From assembly GCA_016292015.1 (NCBI GenBank), contig JAEEZY010000031.1, forward strand, positions 1 through 64,000: DNA of 64,000 nucleotides, written 5' to 3'. How positions within the stretch are numbered: the stretch's first letter is position 1; each line of letters begins with the position of its first letter. The notes beneath the pieces are model-generated. The model was given only the letters and a program-made list of their open reading frames with translations. It had not been told where the DNA came from and did no database searches. This DNA comes from Bacteroidales bacterium. Its GTDB lineage: Bacteria > Bacteroidota > Bacteroidia > Bacteroidales > P3. A program made the position numbers and the translations under genes. Positions 49,073 through 57,976 of this stretch are shown piece after piece.

Positions 49073-49080
49073 CAAAAATA
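49073..49080 (-). promoter_or_regulatory. -7 element for the UpxY operon
   Basis: TATTTTTG on the minus strand, about 100 nt before the start codon, leaving room for the leader such antiterminators act on. Confidence 0.5.
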
Positions 49081-49123
49081 CGTCATTTTTATGAAACAAT
49101 GGCAATGTGTGAGGAAAATGTTG

Positions 49124-49131
49124 TACTTTTG
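49124..49131 (+). promoter_or_regulatory. -7 element for the DUF4878-like lipoprotein gene
   Basis: TACTTTTG, 19 nt before the ATG at 49151. It is divergent from the UpxY promoter. Confidence 0.65.
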
Positions 49132-49150
49132 CAGGCAAAATAGCAGAAAG

Positions 49151-49549
49151 ATGGAAAACACAAGTATAGCGAGAGCGGTGGTTGTGATGCTGGTGACGGT
49201 GGTTGTGATGGCTGGGTGCCGAGGGTCGGCAGCGGTAAAGCAGGAAGATAGCCCGTCGGGGGTGGTGACGGCATTTGACGAGGCGATACTTGCGAAAGAC
49301 TACCGGGGTGCTCTGCTGATGACAGACACTGAAGAAGATGACTACGAGCTGTATGAGGCATGGCTGAGGATGATGTTCGACGAGATGGAAGGGAGCCGGC
49401 TGGTGGTGCTGGGGGCGGAGCTGACCGAAGACGGTAAAGAGGCTAGCGTGAGGGTGAAGCTGGAGAGCGAGGGATCCTCCGACACTCTGTACACCCATAC
49501 GGTCAAGACTGACGGGGGGTGGAAGGTGCGGCTTGTTTCAAATTTCTGA
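49151..49549 (+). CDS. Lipoprotein resembling DUF4878
   Basis: 132 residues. The frame is open further upstream, but the promoter and the signal peptide (VVVMLVTVVVMAGC) set the start at 49151. The mature part has the small cone-shaped NTF2-like layout of DUF4878: PSGVVTAFDEAILAKDYRGALLMT ... SRLVVLGAELTEDGKEASVRVKL ... HTVKTDGGWKV. Function unknown. Its 3' end overlaps the convergent queG gene by 47 nt. Confidence 0.7.
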   Translation: MENTSIARAVVVMLVTVVVMAGCRGSAAVKQEDSPSGVVTAFDEAILAKDYRGALLMTDTEEDDYELYEAWLRMMFDEMEGSRLVVLGAELTEDGKEASVRVKLESEGSSDTLYTHTVKTDGGWKVRLVSNF

Positions 49550-50510
49550 GCCATTGAGAGTAGCTGATGCGGCCGAGGGCGGTGTGAGACGTCACAGCAT
49601 TGAACTCCTCTTCATCTGCACTGGCAAGATGCTGCAATCTTTTCATTTGTTTTTCATCCACCTGGACGAAGACGGTGGTGTGCCGATTGTGGGGGCAGAC
49701 CTCCTGACAGATGTCGCAGCCGAAGGCGTACCCTCCTGTACGCAGACCTTCGGGCAACTGTAAGTCACGGTTTTCTATGGTGTTGTAGGCTGTGCAGCGA
49801 GAAGCGTCAAGCATATAGCGGCCGTCTATGCAACGTAACGCTTGATTGGGGCAACTGCGTACACAGAGGTCACAACTCCCACAACGGTTTTCGAGAGGAC
49901 GGTCGTAGATGTCGACAACACTTTCGGTAACAATTTCACCGATATTGCAGAAACTGCCGAACCTGGGACTGACAAGGAGTGTGTTGCGACCGATCCAACC
50001 CAAACCAGCGGTGGCAGCCCAACGTTTGTCACTTATGGGGGCCGTGTCAACGAATGGCCGGGCGTTGAAATCGGGATAGCGTTTCTTTATTTGGGCAATG
50101 AGTTCAAACAGCATTTGTTTCAGCCGCAGGTGGTAGTCGTCGCAGTAGGCAAAGCGAGCAATTTTAACGGGGTCGTCTATGGTGATGGATGGGTTATAGC
50201 TCAGCAGCACGGATATGACACTCTTAGCCCTAGCGTACAACAAGCGAGGGTCGGAGCGTTTGTCTGCATTGCGCTGCATGTACTGCATATCTGCGTTGTA
50301 GCCGAGAGAGAGCCATGAGCGAAGGGTTGCATCAAAATCAGGCAACGACGACGCTTCTGCAATCCCGCAGTCGTGGAAGCCAACAGAAAGGGCTGTGTCT
50401 TTTATGAACCGGGAGGAGAGGAGGATTGTGAGTTGTGAATTAAGTCCTGTTAATTGTGACCTGTGACTACTGATTCGTGGCCGTTTTGTGGGAACCTTCG
50501 TAAAGTTCAA
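49503..50510 (-). CDS. queG: QueG, epoxyqueuosine reductase
   Basis: 335 residues. Cobalamin- and iron-sulfur-dependent last step of queuosine synthesis on tRNA. Two ferredoxin-type motifs are present (CGSCDLCVRSCP and CDICQEVCPHN), with the upstream RPFVDTAPISDKRWAATAGLGWIGRNT block that is characteristic of QueG. The only start codon in frame is the ATG at 50510, inside the preceding gene; the first 33 residues are partly encoded by a heptamer-type intergenic tract and may not be native. The 3' end overlaps the convergent lipoprotein gene by 47 nt. Confidence 0.93.
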   Translation of the reverse strand: MNFTKVPTKRPRISSHRSQLTGLNSQLTILLSSRFIKDTALSVGFHDCGIAEASSLPDFDATLRSWLSLGYNADMQYMQRNADKRSDPRLLYARAKSVISVLLSYNPSITIDDPVKIARFAYCDDYHLRLKQMLFELIAQIKKRYPDFNARPFVDTAPISDKRWAATAGLGWIGRNTLLVSPRFGSFCNIGEIVTESVVDIYDRPLENRCGSCDLCVRSCPNQALRCIDGRYMLDASRCTAYNTIENRDLQLPEGLRTGGYAFGCDICQEVCPHNRHTTVFVQVDEKQMKRLQHLASADEEEFNAVTSHTALGRISYSQWLRNLKQAAPSTPRQS

Positions 50511-51684
50511 ACTTTAGGAAACGGCAGTCGAGCGAACCGTTGAGAAGTGGTATTTTCCTTGATGGCTTGAGGCCTATGTGCTTGATAGCGTCGAAGTCGG
50601 AGGAGATGAGCCATACTTCGCGACCTTCGCCGTAAAGGCGTTTGAAAGTGTCACCGAGGCGCTGGTACATGGCGTTGAGGTCGTCTATCTTGATGCGTTC
50701 GCCGTAGGGTGGGTTTGTGATAATCATGCATGGGCCCTCCGGCGGTTCTTGATCCTCGAAGGAGCCGTGATGGAGAATGACGTCCTTGTGTAGTTTGGCG
50801 AACTGCAGGTTTTTCTCTGCCTGTTCGAGTACGCTGTAGTCGATGTCGTTACCCCATATTTCGAAGTCGAAGTCTCCCTGGCCGATTTTGCGGTTTTCTT
50901 GCTCAACGACGGATTTCCAGTCGCCAAGATTGAATTCTTTCCACCGTTTGAAGGCGAAACGACCTTCGCGGTAGTATTGCGCGGGGATGTTGTTGGCAAG
51001 CATGGCGGCTTCAATCAGTATGGTGCCCGAGCCACACATTGGGTCGAAGAAGTGTGTGTCGCATTTCCAGCCGGAGAGCTTTATCATGCCGGCGGCCAGC
51101 ACTTCGTTGAGCGGAGCGATGCCGACTGCCTGTCGGTAGCCGCGCTTGTGGAGCGAGTCGCCACTCGAGTTCATGAGTAGGGTGACGTGGTTGTCAGCGA
51201 TATGGAGGTTGAACTTATAGTCAGCACTCTCGGTGTCAATAGATGGGCGCTGGCCGAACATCTTGCGGAAACGGTCAACGATGGCGTCCTTGGTTTTCAG
51301 GGCGGCATAGTAGGAATGGGTGAAAATCTCACCGCTGGTGGCCGAGTCGATCATAAAGGTGCAATCCACATCGAGTATCTTCTCCCAGCGTATGTTATAT
51401 ACCTGGTCGTAGAGTTCCTGATCGTTGTTGGCTTCAAACTCGGCAAAAGGTTTGAGGATGGCGAGGGCAGTGCGGCAGCAATAGTTGGCGCGGTAGAGCG
51501 TGAGCATATCGCCCTGGAAGGCGACAGCGCGGTTGAGAATCTCGATGTCCGTACCGCCAAGTTGACGAATCTCGTCGGCGAGCACCTCTTCGAAACCCAT
51601 CATGGTCTTGGCTATCATCTTGAATTTGACGCCCTGAACGTTACCCTCGGGCATGACCTTGCCGTTTTCTTTCTTGAGAATCAT
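50467..51684 (-). CDS. THUMP-domain 23S rRNA methyltransferase (RlmL/YpsC type)
   Basis: 405 residues. Class I SAM-dependent guanine-N2 methyltransferase. N-terminal ferredoxin-like and THUMP regions (about 20-165: FKMIAKTMMGFEEVLADEIRQLG), then the catalytic domain with DPMCGSGTILIEAAMLANN (SAM binding) and the NPPY motif (IITNPPYGERI). The C-terminal RlmK part of the E. coli fusion is absent. Overlaps queG by 44 nt. A TACATTTG promoter element lies 32 nt upstream. Confidence 0.93.
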   Translation of the reverse strand: MILKKENGKVMPEGNVQGVKFKMIAKTMMGFEEVLADEIRQLGGTDIEILNRAVAFQGDMLTLYRANYCCRTALAILKPFAEFEANNDQELYDQVYNIRWEKILDVDCTFMIDSATSGEIFTHSYYAALKTKDAIVDRFRKMFGQRPSIDTESADYKFNLHIADNHVTLLMNSSGDSLHKRGYRQAVGIAPLNEVLAAGMIKLSGWKCDTHFFDPMCGSGTILIEAAMLANNIPAQYYREGRFAFKRWKEFNLGDWKSVVEQENRKIGQGDFDFEIWGNDIDYSVLEQAEKNLQFAKLHKDVILHHGSFEDQEPPEGPCMIITNPPYGERIKIDDLNAMYQRLGDTFKRLYGEGREVWLISSDFDAIKHIGLKPSRKIPLLNGSLDCRFLKFELYEGSHKTATNQ

Positions 51685-51715
51685 TGGGGATATTGAATTG
51701 TATTTTGTGAATTAA

Positions 51716-51723
51716 CAAATGTA
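51716..51723 (-). promoter_or_regulatory. -7 element for the RlmL-type gene
   Basis: TACATTTG on the minus strand. The same octamer appears in two copies of the 65-nt dispersed repeat at 24.9 and 25.6 kb. Confidence 0.55.
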
Positions 51724-51750
51724 TTTTGATGTCTGGATTCCTGATCCGGT

Positions 51751-52794
51751 TTAGCGGAAGCGGTCTTGTTTCTGGATTGGTGGCTGGGGGAGCTGTTGTT
51801 CAGCGACTTCAATTATCTTGCGGTTAAGCTCGTAACCCACAAGGAGCATACGGCAGCTGAGGTATATCCAGAGGAATACAACAAGCACGGTACCGATGGA
51901 GCCATAGAGTATGTTGTAGTTGTTGAAATTGTCGATATAGAGCTCGAAGCCCCACGTGAAGAAGAAAAACATGAAGGACGACATCATGGCGCCGACTGAG
52001 AAGAAACTCATCCTGGAGGCGCTGTTCTTCATCCAGTAGAAGTCAATACCATAATACATGGCGTTGATGAAGAGCATGGTGACAAGCGCGAGGACAAACC
52101 AACGGCCGATACCCACGACAAATCGTATGTTACCCGACCAGCGAATGACGCCCTGTTCAGTCAGGATGCCGAGAAAACGGTGGTATTCCATCATGAGGAC
52201 GAGCATCAGAATTATAAGCAGGTAAAGCACGATGACAAGCATAAAGCTCATGAGGTAGCGCACTATCCAGGGGCGTGTTTTCACCTCGACCTTCGGGTTG
52301 CGGAAGGAACGGAAAAGCGAGCTGAGGCCGTTGGCGGCAAGTATGACCGAGGAGAAGAAGCCAATGAACTGGAGATTGCTGCGCTTGTTGCCCATGATGT
52401 CGTTGACCGTCTCGTTGACAAGTTGCGCAATCTTTGGAGGTATGATGGTGGACAGGTTGCGCAGAAACTCATCCTGTATTCCGTCAACCGGCAGATAGGC
52501 GATAAGCGTGACCAAGAAGAGCAGCATGGGTGGAAATGCAATGACAAAGGAGAATGAGAGCGACTTGGCTCGCTGTCGAGTGTCGCCGGAGAATATCTCC
52601 TTCAGGAATGAACGGAGAACATCATCCCACCTCACATTCTTCATTCCAGGAACACGGAAACGATGTAGGAAATTGAGCACCCTGCCCGAGTTGAAGCGGT
52701 CGTAGGTTTCCATGCACCAATGAACGAAGGGGTCGTTGGGGTCCTTCAGCTTCGATATAAACCACAGCCATATCTGCTTGGGCGACTTCATCAT
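51751..52794 (-). CDS. YihY/BrkB-family membrane protein
   Basis: 347 residues from the ATG at 52794; the frame is open to a TTG at 52851 but that part is an octamer tract. Six membrane segments between about 85 and 320 and the family pattern AKSLSFSFVIAFPPMLLFLVTL, LQFIGFFSSVILAANGLSSLFRSF, GTVLVVFLWIYLSCRMLLVGYELNR. YihY was once called RNase BN in error; its actual function is unknown. It is followed by a short gap and the RlmL-type gene. Confidence 0.92.
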   Translation of the reverse strand: MMKSPKQIWLWFISKLKDPNDPFVHWCMETYDRFNSGRVLNFLHRFRVPGMKNVRWDDVLRSFLKEIFSGDTRQRAKSLSFSFVIAFPPMLLFLVTLIAYLPVDGIQDEFLRNLSTIIPPKIAQLVNETVNDIMGNKRSNLQFIGFFSSVILAANGLSSLFRSFRNPKVEVKTRPWIVRYLMSFMLVIVLYLLIILMLVLMMEYHRFLGILTEQGVIRWSGNIRFVVGIGRWFVLALVTMLFINAMYYGIDFYWMKNSASRMSFFSVGAMMSSFMFFFFTWGFELYIDNFNNYNILYGSIGTVLVVFLWIYLSCRMLLVGYELNRKIIEVAEQQLPQPPIQKQDRFR

Positions 52795-52847
52795 TTCTGG
52801 ATTTCTATTCGGATTTCTGAATGTCTGGATAATCCGACAATTCGTTC

Positions 52848-53705
52848 TCAACAGCTCACCAAACTCAAATCAAGGCTCTTGATATGATGCGTCAGGGCGC
52901 CCACCGAGATGAAGTCAACCCCCGTCTCTGCGTAAGAGCGCAGGGTTTCGTCGGTTATTCCGCCCGACGCCTCGGTCTCATAGCGTCCCTCTATTCGCCG
53001 CACCGCCTCTTTCAGCGTCGCAACGTCGAAATTGTCGAGCATTATGCGGTCAACGCCGCCATGCTTCATCACACGCTCCAATTCCTCCAGGTTGCGCACC
53101 TCTATCTCAATCTTCAAGCTCTTGCCATTTCTTGACAGGTAGTCACGTGTGCGGTCAATGGCCTGCTCAATGCCACCGGCGAAGTCGATATGGTTGTCTT
53201 TCAGCATAATCATATCATACAAACCGATACGGTGGTTGGTGCCGCCGCCACATTTCACAGCATATTTCTCGAGCAGACGCATGTTAGGCGTGGTTTTCCT
53301 CGTGTCCAGCAGCCGCGTGTGCAACCCCTCAATCATCGCCGCCATCTTATGAGTTTCCGTAGCGATGCCGCTCAGCCGCTGCATGTAGTTCAAAGCCGTG
53401 CGCTCAGCCGTCAATATAGAGCCAGCGTGGCCTTCCACCGTCATCACCACATCGTCCACCTTCAACATCTCGCCGTCGTTTTTGAGCAACGACACCTTCA
53501 ACGAGCCATCCACCAGGAGGAATACCCTTTTGCCCACTTCCGCACCGCACAGCACACCCTCTTTTTTCGCCACCATCTTGGCTTTTCCATGAGCATCGGA
53601 GGGGATGCAAGCCAGCGTCGAGTGGTCTCCATCGCCGACATCCTCGCGCAAAGCCATGCGAATCAGTTCATCGAGATTAGCTATATCTATCATAATGTCA
53701 ATCAT
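52848..53705 (-). CDS. nadC: NadC, nicotinate-nucleotide pyrophosphorylase
   Basis: 285 residues. Converts quinolinate and PRPP to nicotinate mononucleotide in NAD synthesis. Seen: AREDVGDGDHST-like N-terminus (ALREDVGDGDHSTLA), ERTALNYMQRLSGIAT, the KTTP loop (TRKTTPNMR), GGGTNHRIGLYDMIMLKDNH and the C-terminal ASGGI and SVGALTH blocks. ATG at 53705; a second ATG four codons later is possible. Promoter 46 nt upstream. Confidence 0.96.
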   Translation of the reverse strand: MIDIMIDIANLDELIRMALREDVGDGDHSTLACIPSDAHGKAKMVAKKEGVLCGAEVGKRVFLLVDGSLKVSLLKNDGEMLKVDDVVMTVEGHAGSILTAERTALNYMQRLSGIATETHKMAAMIEGLHTRLLDTRKTTPNMRLLEKYAVKCGGGTNHRIGLYDMIMLKDNHIDFAGGIEQAIDRTRDYLSRNGKSLKIEIEVRNLEELERVMKHGGVDRIMLDNFDVATLKEAVRRIEGRYETEASGGITDETLRSYAETGVDFISVGALTHHIKSLDLSLVSC

Positions 53706-53750
53706 CTACACACCCCGACAGCCCCTGCCCGAGTGTACTGTTATAACTTG

Positions 53751-53758
53751 CAAAGATA
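53751..53758 (-). promoter_or_regulatory. -7 element for nadC
   Basis: TATCTTTG on the minus strand, 45 nt before the start. Confidence 0.65.
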
Positions 53759-53917
53759 CGCTAAAAGTTTCATTCTTACAATCCTTTTGCACCTACAAGT
53801 TGAATTTAAGCCCTCACCCCCGAAAATGTTTGACGCAAATCAACAAGACACACCTATGCATCTTTTCAACCAAAACACCTCGACCGTAGCCTTTGCATAG
53901 GTCCGACACAGAGCGAC

Positions 53918-53968
53918 CATAGAGAGAGCATAGAGAGAACATAGAGAGAGCATAGAGAGACATAGGAG
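53918..53968. repeat. 11-nt tandem array, four to five units (CATAGAGAGAR)
   Basis: CATAGAGAGA recurs at 53918, 53929, 53940 and 53951, with a last partial unit 10 nt later. It lies in the 613-nt divergent gap between nadC and cinA (53706-54318). Confidence 0.92.
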
Positions 53969-54003
53969 AAACCACAGAGGAACCCCAGAGATGCAGCGTA
54001 CTT

Positions 54004-54050
54004 GATACGGTTCAGATACGGAGTTGATACCTGGTTGATACGGTGTAGAT
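54004..54050. repeat. 11-nt tandem array, four units plus partial (GATACSKNNNN)
   Basis: GATAC recurs at 54004, 54015, 54026 and 54037, and GAT at 54048. It uses the same TTGATACGG word as the array at 31778. Confidence 0.88.
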
Positions 54051-54063
54051 CAGCCTTTACTTA

Positions 54064-54180
54064 TGAAACACAGTTAGCAATCAGCAGTTAGTAACTATCG
54101 GCTTGTGGATAGTGGAAAGTGGTTAGTGGATAGTGGTTAGCGGTTAGCAACTAGCAGTAAATGGTCAGTGGTTAGCCATT
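54064..54180. repeat. 7-nt period repeat tract (GTGGTTA/GTGGATA type)
   Basis: Around a dozen degenerate heptamers in the nadC-cinA gap. Confidence 0.65.
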
Positions 54181-54284
54181 GTATAATTTCTTTGCAAAGA
54201 TACGTATTTCTCAAATACGGACAAACTTTTTTCAACTCTTTCTTTCATTCTTCATAAAAAATCTTCATTCTCACCAAAAGTTAG

Positions 54285-54292
54285 TACCTTTG
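54285..54292 (+). promoter_or_regulatory. -7 element for cinA
   Basis: TACCTTTG, 26 nt before the ATG at 54319. An ATG at 54295 is too close to be within the transcript. Confidence 0.7.
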
Positions 54293-54318
54293 CAATGCAA
54301 AAAAACAAACATCAGGCA

Positions 54319-55599
54319 ATGAAAGCTTCGATTATAAACATCGGCGACGAGCTGCTTATCGGACAGGTGGTGAACACCAATGCCGCCTATATGTCGCGGT
54401 CGCTCACAGCGGCTGGCATTGAGGTCGTTGAGGTAAGCACGGTGGGCGACGACAGCCAGAGTATCGAATCGGCTGTCAGACGTTGTCTTTCGATCAGCGA
54501 CGTGGTTCTGGTCACGGGCGGCTTGGGGCCGACAAAGGACGACATCACGAAGGCGACGCTGTGCCGCATGTTCAGAAGCGAACTCTACGAAAACACCGAA
54601 GCACTCGAAAACATCGAGCGACTCTTCGCCCTGCGAGGCTTCACGCTCACTGACACGAACCGCCGCCAGGCGTGGGTGCCGCAGTGCTGCGAGATGATCA
54701 ACAACGACATGGGCACGGCCCCTTGCATGTGGTTCAACATCAGCAATGGCCAGTGTCAAGACGGAGGACGCAAATCGAAGGTCAAACAGGCTCTTGTTTC
54801 GCTGCCCGGAGTCCCTTTCGAAATGGAGTATCTCATCGACCGGAAAATCATACCGTTGATAAGGGAGCGCTTCGAACCAGGCGCCATCGTAAACAAAAAC
54901 ATACTGGTGCAAGGCATCGGAGAGTCGTTTCTCTCTGATCGCCTTGAAAGGGTGGAGGCTTCTCTCCCACCCCACATCAAGCTGGCCTACCTGCCACAGG
55001 CGGGTATGATAAAGCTGCGGCTGACGGCCAAGGGTAAGGAAGAAACGGTTTTGCAGGAGGAGATAGCGCAGGCGGTGCGGGACATCCGTAGTGCGGCTGG
55101 CGAATTCATCGTAGGCGAGGACCACGAGAGCCTTGCGGAAGCTGTGTCCGACATGATGCACAGCCGTCGGATCACGCTGGCCACCGCCGAGAGCTGCACG
55201 GGAGGCGAGATAGCGACGAAGCTCACCGCCATTCCAGGTGCTTCCGACTATTTCAAAGGCGCCGTCGTCGCCTACTGCAACGAGACGAAACAATCCGTCC
55301 TCGGAGTGAGGGAGGAGACGCTCGACACCCATACAGCTGTCAGCGAGGAGACGGTCAGAGAGATGGCCGAGGGTGTTCGACTGAAGCTGAACACCGACTA
55401 TGCGGTGGCCACAACGGGGGTAGCGGGTCCCGGTGGCGGCACCGACGACACGCCCGTCGGAACCGTATGGATGGCCGTAGCCGGCTGGGAGGGAACGACA
55501 ACCAAGAAAATGCGATACAACGGCCGACGCCAGCAGGTGATAGATCGCGCGACAAACGAGGTGCTGGCAATGCTGATGAGGGTGATCGGTGGTCAGTAG
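54319..55599 (+). CDS. cinA: CinA, nicotinamide-nucleotide amidase / ADP-ribose pyrophosphatase
   Basis: 426 residues. N-terminal MoCF-like domain (KASIINIGDELLIGQVVNTNAAYMS, VLVTGGLGPTKDDIT) with the ADP-ribose pyrophosphatase activity known for the family, and C-terminal PncC amidase domain (TLATAESCTGGEIATKLTAIPGAS, YAVATTGVAGPGGG) that recycles NMN. Both are complete. It is divergent from nadC, and both act in NAD metabolism. Confidence 0.95.
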   Translation: MKASIINIGDELLIGQVVNTNAAYMSRSLTAAGIEVVEVSTVGDDSQSIESAVRRCLSISDVVLVTGGLGPTKDDITKATLCRMFRSELYENTEALENIERLFALRGFTLTDTNRRQAWVPQCCEMINNDMGTAPCMWFNISNGQCQDGGRKSKVKQALVSLPGVPFEMEYLIDRKIIPLIRERFEPGAIVNKNILVQGIGESFLSDRLERVEASLPPHIKLAYLPQAGMIKLRLTAKGKEETVLQEEIAQAVRDIRSAAGEFIVGEDHESLAEAVSDMMHSRRITLATAESCTGGEIATKLTAIPGASDYFKGAVVAYCNETKQSVLGVREETLDTHTAVSEETVREMAEGVRLKLNTDYAVATTGVAGPGGGTDDTPVGTVWMAVAGWEGTTTKKMRYNGRRQQVIDRATNEVLAMLMRVIGGQ

Positions 55600-55680
55600 T
55601 CAGCGGTTAGTAGTTAGTAGTAGTTTGCAAAATACATTTTTCATTTTTAGCTCTTAATTCTCAATCTTTCATTTTTCACC

Positions 55681-56070
55681 ATGTCTCGCGGATTTATCAC
55701 CATATTGCTTCTCTTGGCCAGCAACGTATTTATGACCTTCGCCTGGTACGGCAACCTGAAACTGCAGCAGATGAAACTCATCACCGACTGGCCGCTTTTC
55801 GCCATCATCCTCCTCTCATGGGGCGTCGCACTACTCGAATACTGCTTCATGATACCGGCCAACCGCGTGGGTTCGACCATCAACGGGGGCCCTTTCAACC
55901 TGATGCAGCTCAAAATCATACAGGAGGCAATCTCGCTGACTGTGTTCACTGTCATCGTCGCCACCGTTTTCAAAGGCGAGCCAATACGTTGGAACCACAT
56001 CGTTGCTTTCATCTTCATCTTGCTGGCTGTCTTTTTTGCCTTCCTCAAGGAGGGGGTTAGTAGTCGGTAG
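55681..56070 (+). CDS. DUF486 (DMT-superfamily) membrane protein
   Basis: 129 residues, four membrane helices. Matches DUF486: VFMTFAWYGNLK, ALLEYCFMIPANRVGS, and AISLTVFTVIVATVFKGEPIRWNHIVAFIFILLAVFFAF. Small transporter-like family of unknown substrate. Heptamer tracts lie on both sides (55588-55625 and 56060-56110). Confidence 0.9.
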   Translation: MSRGFITILLLLASNVFMTFAWYGNLKLQQMKLITDWPLFAIILLSWGVALLEYCFMIPANRVGSTINGGPFNLMQLKIIQEAISLTVFTVIVATVFKGEPIRWNHIVAFIFILLAVFFAFLKEGVSSR

Positions 56071-56110
56071 TCAGCCGTTAGCAGTCGGTGGTCAGTAGTA
56101 GTCAAACATT
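56060..56110. repeat. 7-nt period intergenic repeat (AGTCGGT/AGCAGTC type)
   Basis: Degenerate heptamers containing GTTAG, GTCGG and GTCAG between the DUF486 gene and the next one; they also encode the last codons of DUF486. Confidence 0.55.
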
Positions 56111-56125
56111 CAAACAATCAATATC

Positions 56126-56515
56126 ATGACCGTTAAAGCAAAAATCATCACCTGGACGAGCGTCATCTCCGTAGTGGCGTTGGCGGCTTTCATTTTCTTC
56201 CGATTCTTCTTCGTTTACAGCAGCGGAGTGAACACAGGCGACATAAACTACTTCCAGAAGCAGGGCGTCGTATTCAAGACCTACGAAGGCAAGATGATCC
56301 AGACGGGATTCCGTTCGGCCGGAGGGGGTGTGAACGGGCTCAAATCTAATGAGTTCAAGTTCTCTGTCACCAACGACAGCGTGGCTGCCAAACTGATGCG
56401 CTGTTCGGGCAAAGAGGTTGAGTTGCACTGGAAGCGCTACTTCGGCACCCTGCCCTGGCGCGGCAGCAGCCAATACATCGTCGACGAAATACTTTCCATC
56501 AAAGAGCACGAATAA
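56126..56515 (+). CDS. Small membrane-anchored unknown protein
   Basis: 129 residues: one N-terminal membrane helix (about 10-30) and an extracytoplasmic beta-rich part (GVVFKTYEGKMIQTGFRS ... ELHWKRYFGTLPWRGSSQYIVDEI). Homologues in Bacteroidota are common and are sometimes labelled 6-phosphogluconate dehydrogenase, for which there is no basis in the sequence. Stop and next start share a base (TAATG), so it is coupled to the transporter gene. Confidence 0.72.
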   Translation: MTVKAKIITWTSVISVVALAAFIFFRFFFVYSSGVNTGDINYFQKQGVVFKTYEGKMIQTGFRSAGGGVNGLKSNEFKFSVTNDSVAAKLMRCSGKEVELHWKRYFGTLPWRGSSQYIVDEILSIKEHE

Positions 56516-57864
56516 TGTTCGAAAAGATAATCAACGGCAGCGTGCGAATGGTGCAGCGATGGCTTCCCGAGCCGTTTATATTCGCCATCGTGCTGACGCT
56601 GGTAGCGGCGATAGTGGCTATGCCGATATGCCGGCAGACACCGCTCGAGGTGCTCGAACACTGGGGCGGCGGAGTGTGGAACCTTCTCACCTTTGCCATG
56701 CAGATGGCGCTGGTGTTGGTATGCGGAGCAACGCTTGCGGCGGCACCAGTTATAAAGAAAGGCATAAGCATACTGGCACGAATACCCAAGACGCCCCCGG
56801 CGGCCATCGCATTGGTGACAGCCGTGTCGGCTCTGGCCTGCTGGCTCAACTGGGGGTTCGGACTTATCGTGGGAGTCATCTTCGCCAAAGAGATAGCACG
56901 AACGCTTAGTGGCGTTGACTACAGGCTGTTGATAGCGTCGGCTTACAGCGGCTTCGTGGTGTGGCATGCGGGGCTTTCTGGCTCGATACCACTCACTATG
57001 GCAACGCCTGGTGAGGCTTTGCGCACCGCCACCAACGGCATACTCAACGACCCCGTACCCGTAAGCCAAACCATTCTCGATCCGCACAACCTGGTGATGG
57101 TTGCCTTGGTAACGATGGCAATAGTGGCGGTGAACACGCTGATGCACCCCAAACACGGCGTTGTCAGCGTTGACCCCACGCTGCTGGCTGAGGCCGAAAC
57201 CGAAAAACGCGTCAAGGGCACCACTCCCGCCGAACGCCTGGAAAACAGCCGAGTGCTGGGTTGGATAATAGCCTTGGTAGGCTTGGGTTACCTAGTGATG
57301 AAACTCGGATTCAAAGGCGGCACCCTCGACCTGAACAACGTGATAATGCTGTTTCTCTTCCTAGGCGTGATACTACACGGCACACCGCTGGCATACGTCA
57401 GAGCTTTCGGAAAAGCCGTTGGCGGAGCAAGCGGCATACTGCTGCAATTCCCTTTCTATGCCGGCATCATGGGCATCATAACCGGAGTAGGCGCCAGCGG
57501 CATCTGTCTAGGTACGGTGCTAGCCAACGGATGCATCGCCATCTCCACTCCTGTAACCTATCCGCTGCTCACCTTCCTTTGTGCAGCCATACTAAATATG
57601 TTTGTACCCTCAGGAGGAGGCCATTGGGCCATACAGGCCCCCATCATGTTCGCTGCCGGAGCCGACCTCGGTGTTGACCACGGCCTGACGGGCATTGCCA
57701 TCGCATGGGGCGACGCCTGGACCAACCTCATCCAGCCTTTCTGGGCTCTGCCGGCGCTGGCCATAGCCAAACTCAACGCCAAAGACATCATGGGATTCTG
57801 CCTGATAGACCTCTTCGTGACGGGTGTGATAATCTGCGGCGGCCTTCTGATATGGGCGATGTGA
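56515..57864 (+). CDS. Short-chain fatty-acid transporter (AtoE family)
   Basis: 449 residues with about twelve membrane segments. It fits the SCFA_trans/AtoE family: RMVQRWLPEPFIFAIVLTLV, LNWGFGLIVGVIFAKEI, HAGLSGSIPLT, FPFYAGIMGII and FVPSGGGHWAIQAPIM. Likely moves short-chain fatty acids such as butyrate or acetoacetate across the inner membrane. The start overlaps the preceding stop. Confidence 0.93.
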   Translation: MFEKIINGSVRMVQRWLPEPFIFAIVLTLVAAIVAMPICRQTPLEVLEHWGGGVWNLLTFAMQMALVLVCGATLAAAPVIKKGISILARIPKTPPAAIALVTAVSALACWLNWGFGLIVGVIFAKEIARTLSGVDYRLLIASAYSGFVVWHAGLSGSIPLTMATPGEALRTATNGILNDPVPVSQTILDPHNLVMVALVTMAIVAVNTLMHPKHGVVSVDPTLLAEAETEKRVKGTTPAERLENSRVLGWIIALVGLGYLVMKLGFKGGTLDLNNVIMLFLFLGVILHGTPLAYVRAFGKAVGGASGILLQFPFYAGIMGIITGVGASGICLGTVLANGCIAISTPVTYPLLTFLCAAILNMFVPSGGGHWAIQAPIMFAAGADLGVDHGLTGIAIAWGDAWTNLIQPFWALPALAIAKLNAKDIMGFCLIDLFVTGVIICGGLLIWAM

Positions 57865-57926
57865 GGGAGAGAGTTTTAAGTTTTAAGTCATCTGACTACT
57901 TACAACCGACTACTAAGATAAAAAGA

Positions 57927-57954
57927 AAGCGGGGCGCCAATCGGTGCCCCGCTT
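57927..57954 (-). terminator. Terminator for the minus-strand lipoprotein gene
   Basis: 12-bp stem AAGCGGGGCGCC / GGTGCCCCGCTT (one G:T), loop AATC; a T-rich run follows on the minus strand. Sits between convergent genes. Confidence 0.8.
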
Positions 57955-57976
57955 CTGTATTCAACTCGAAAGCTGA

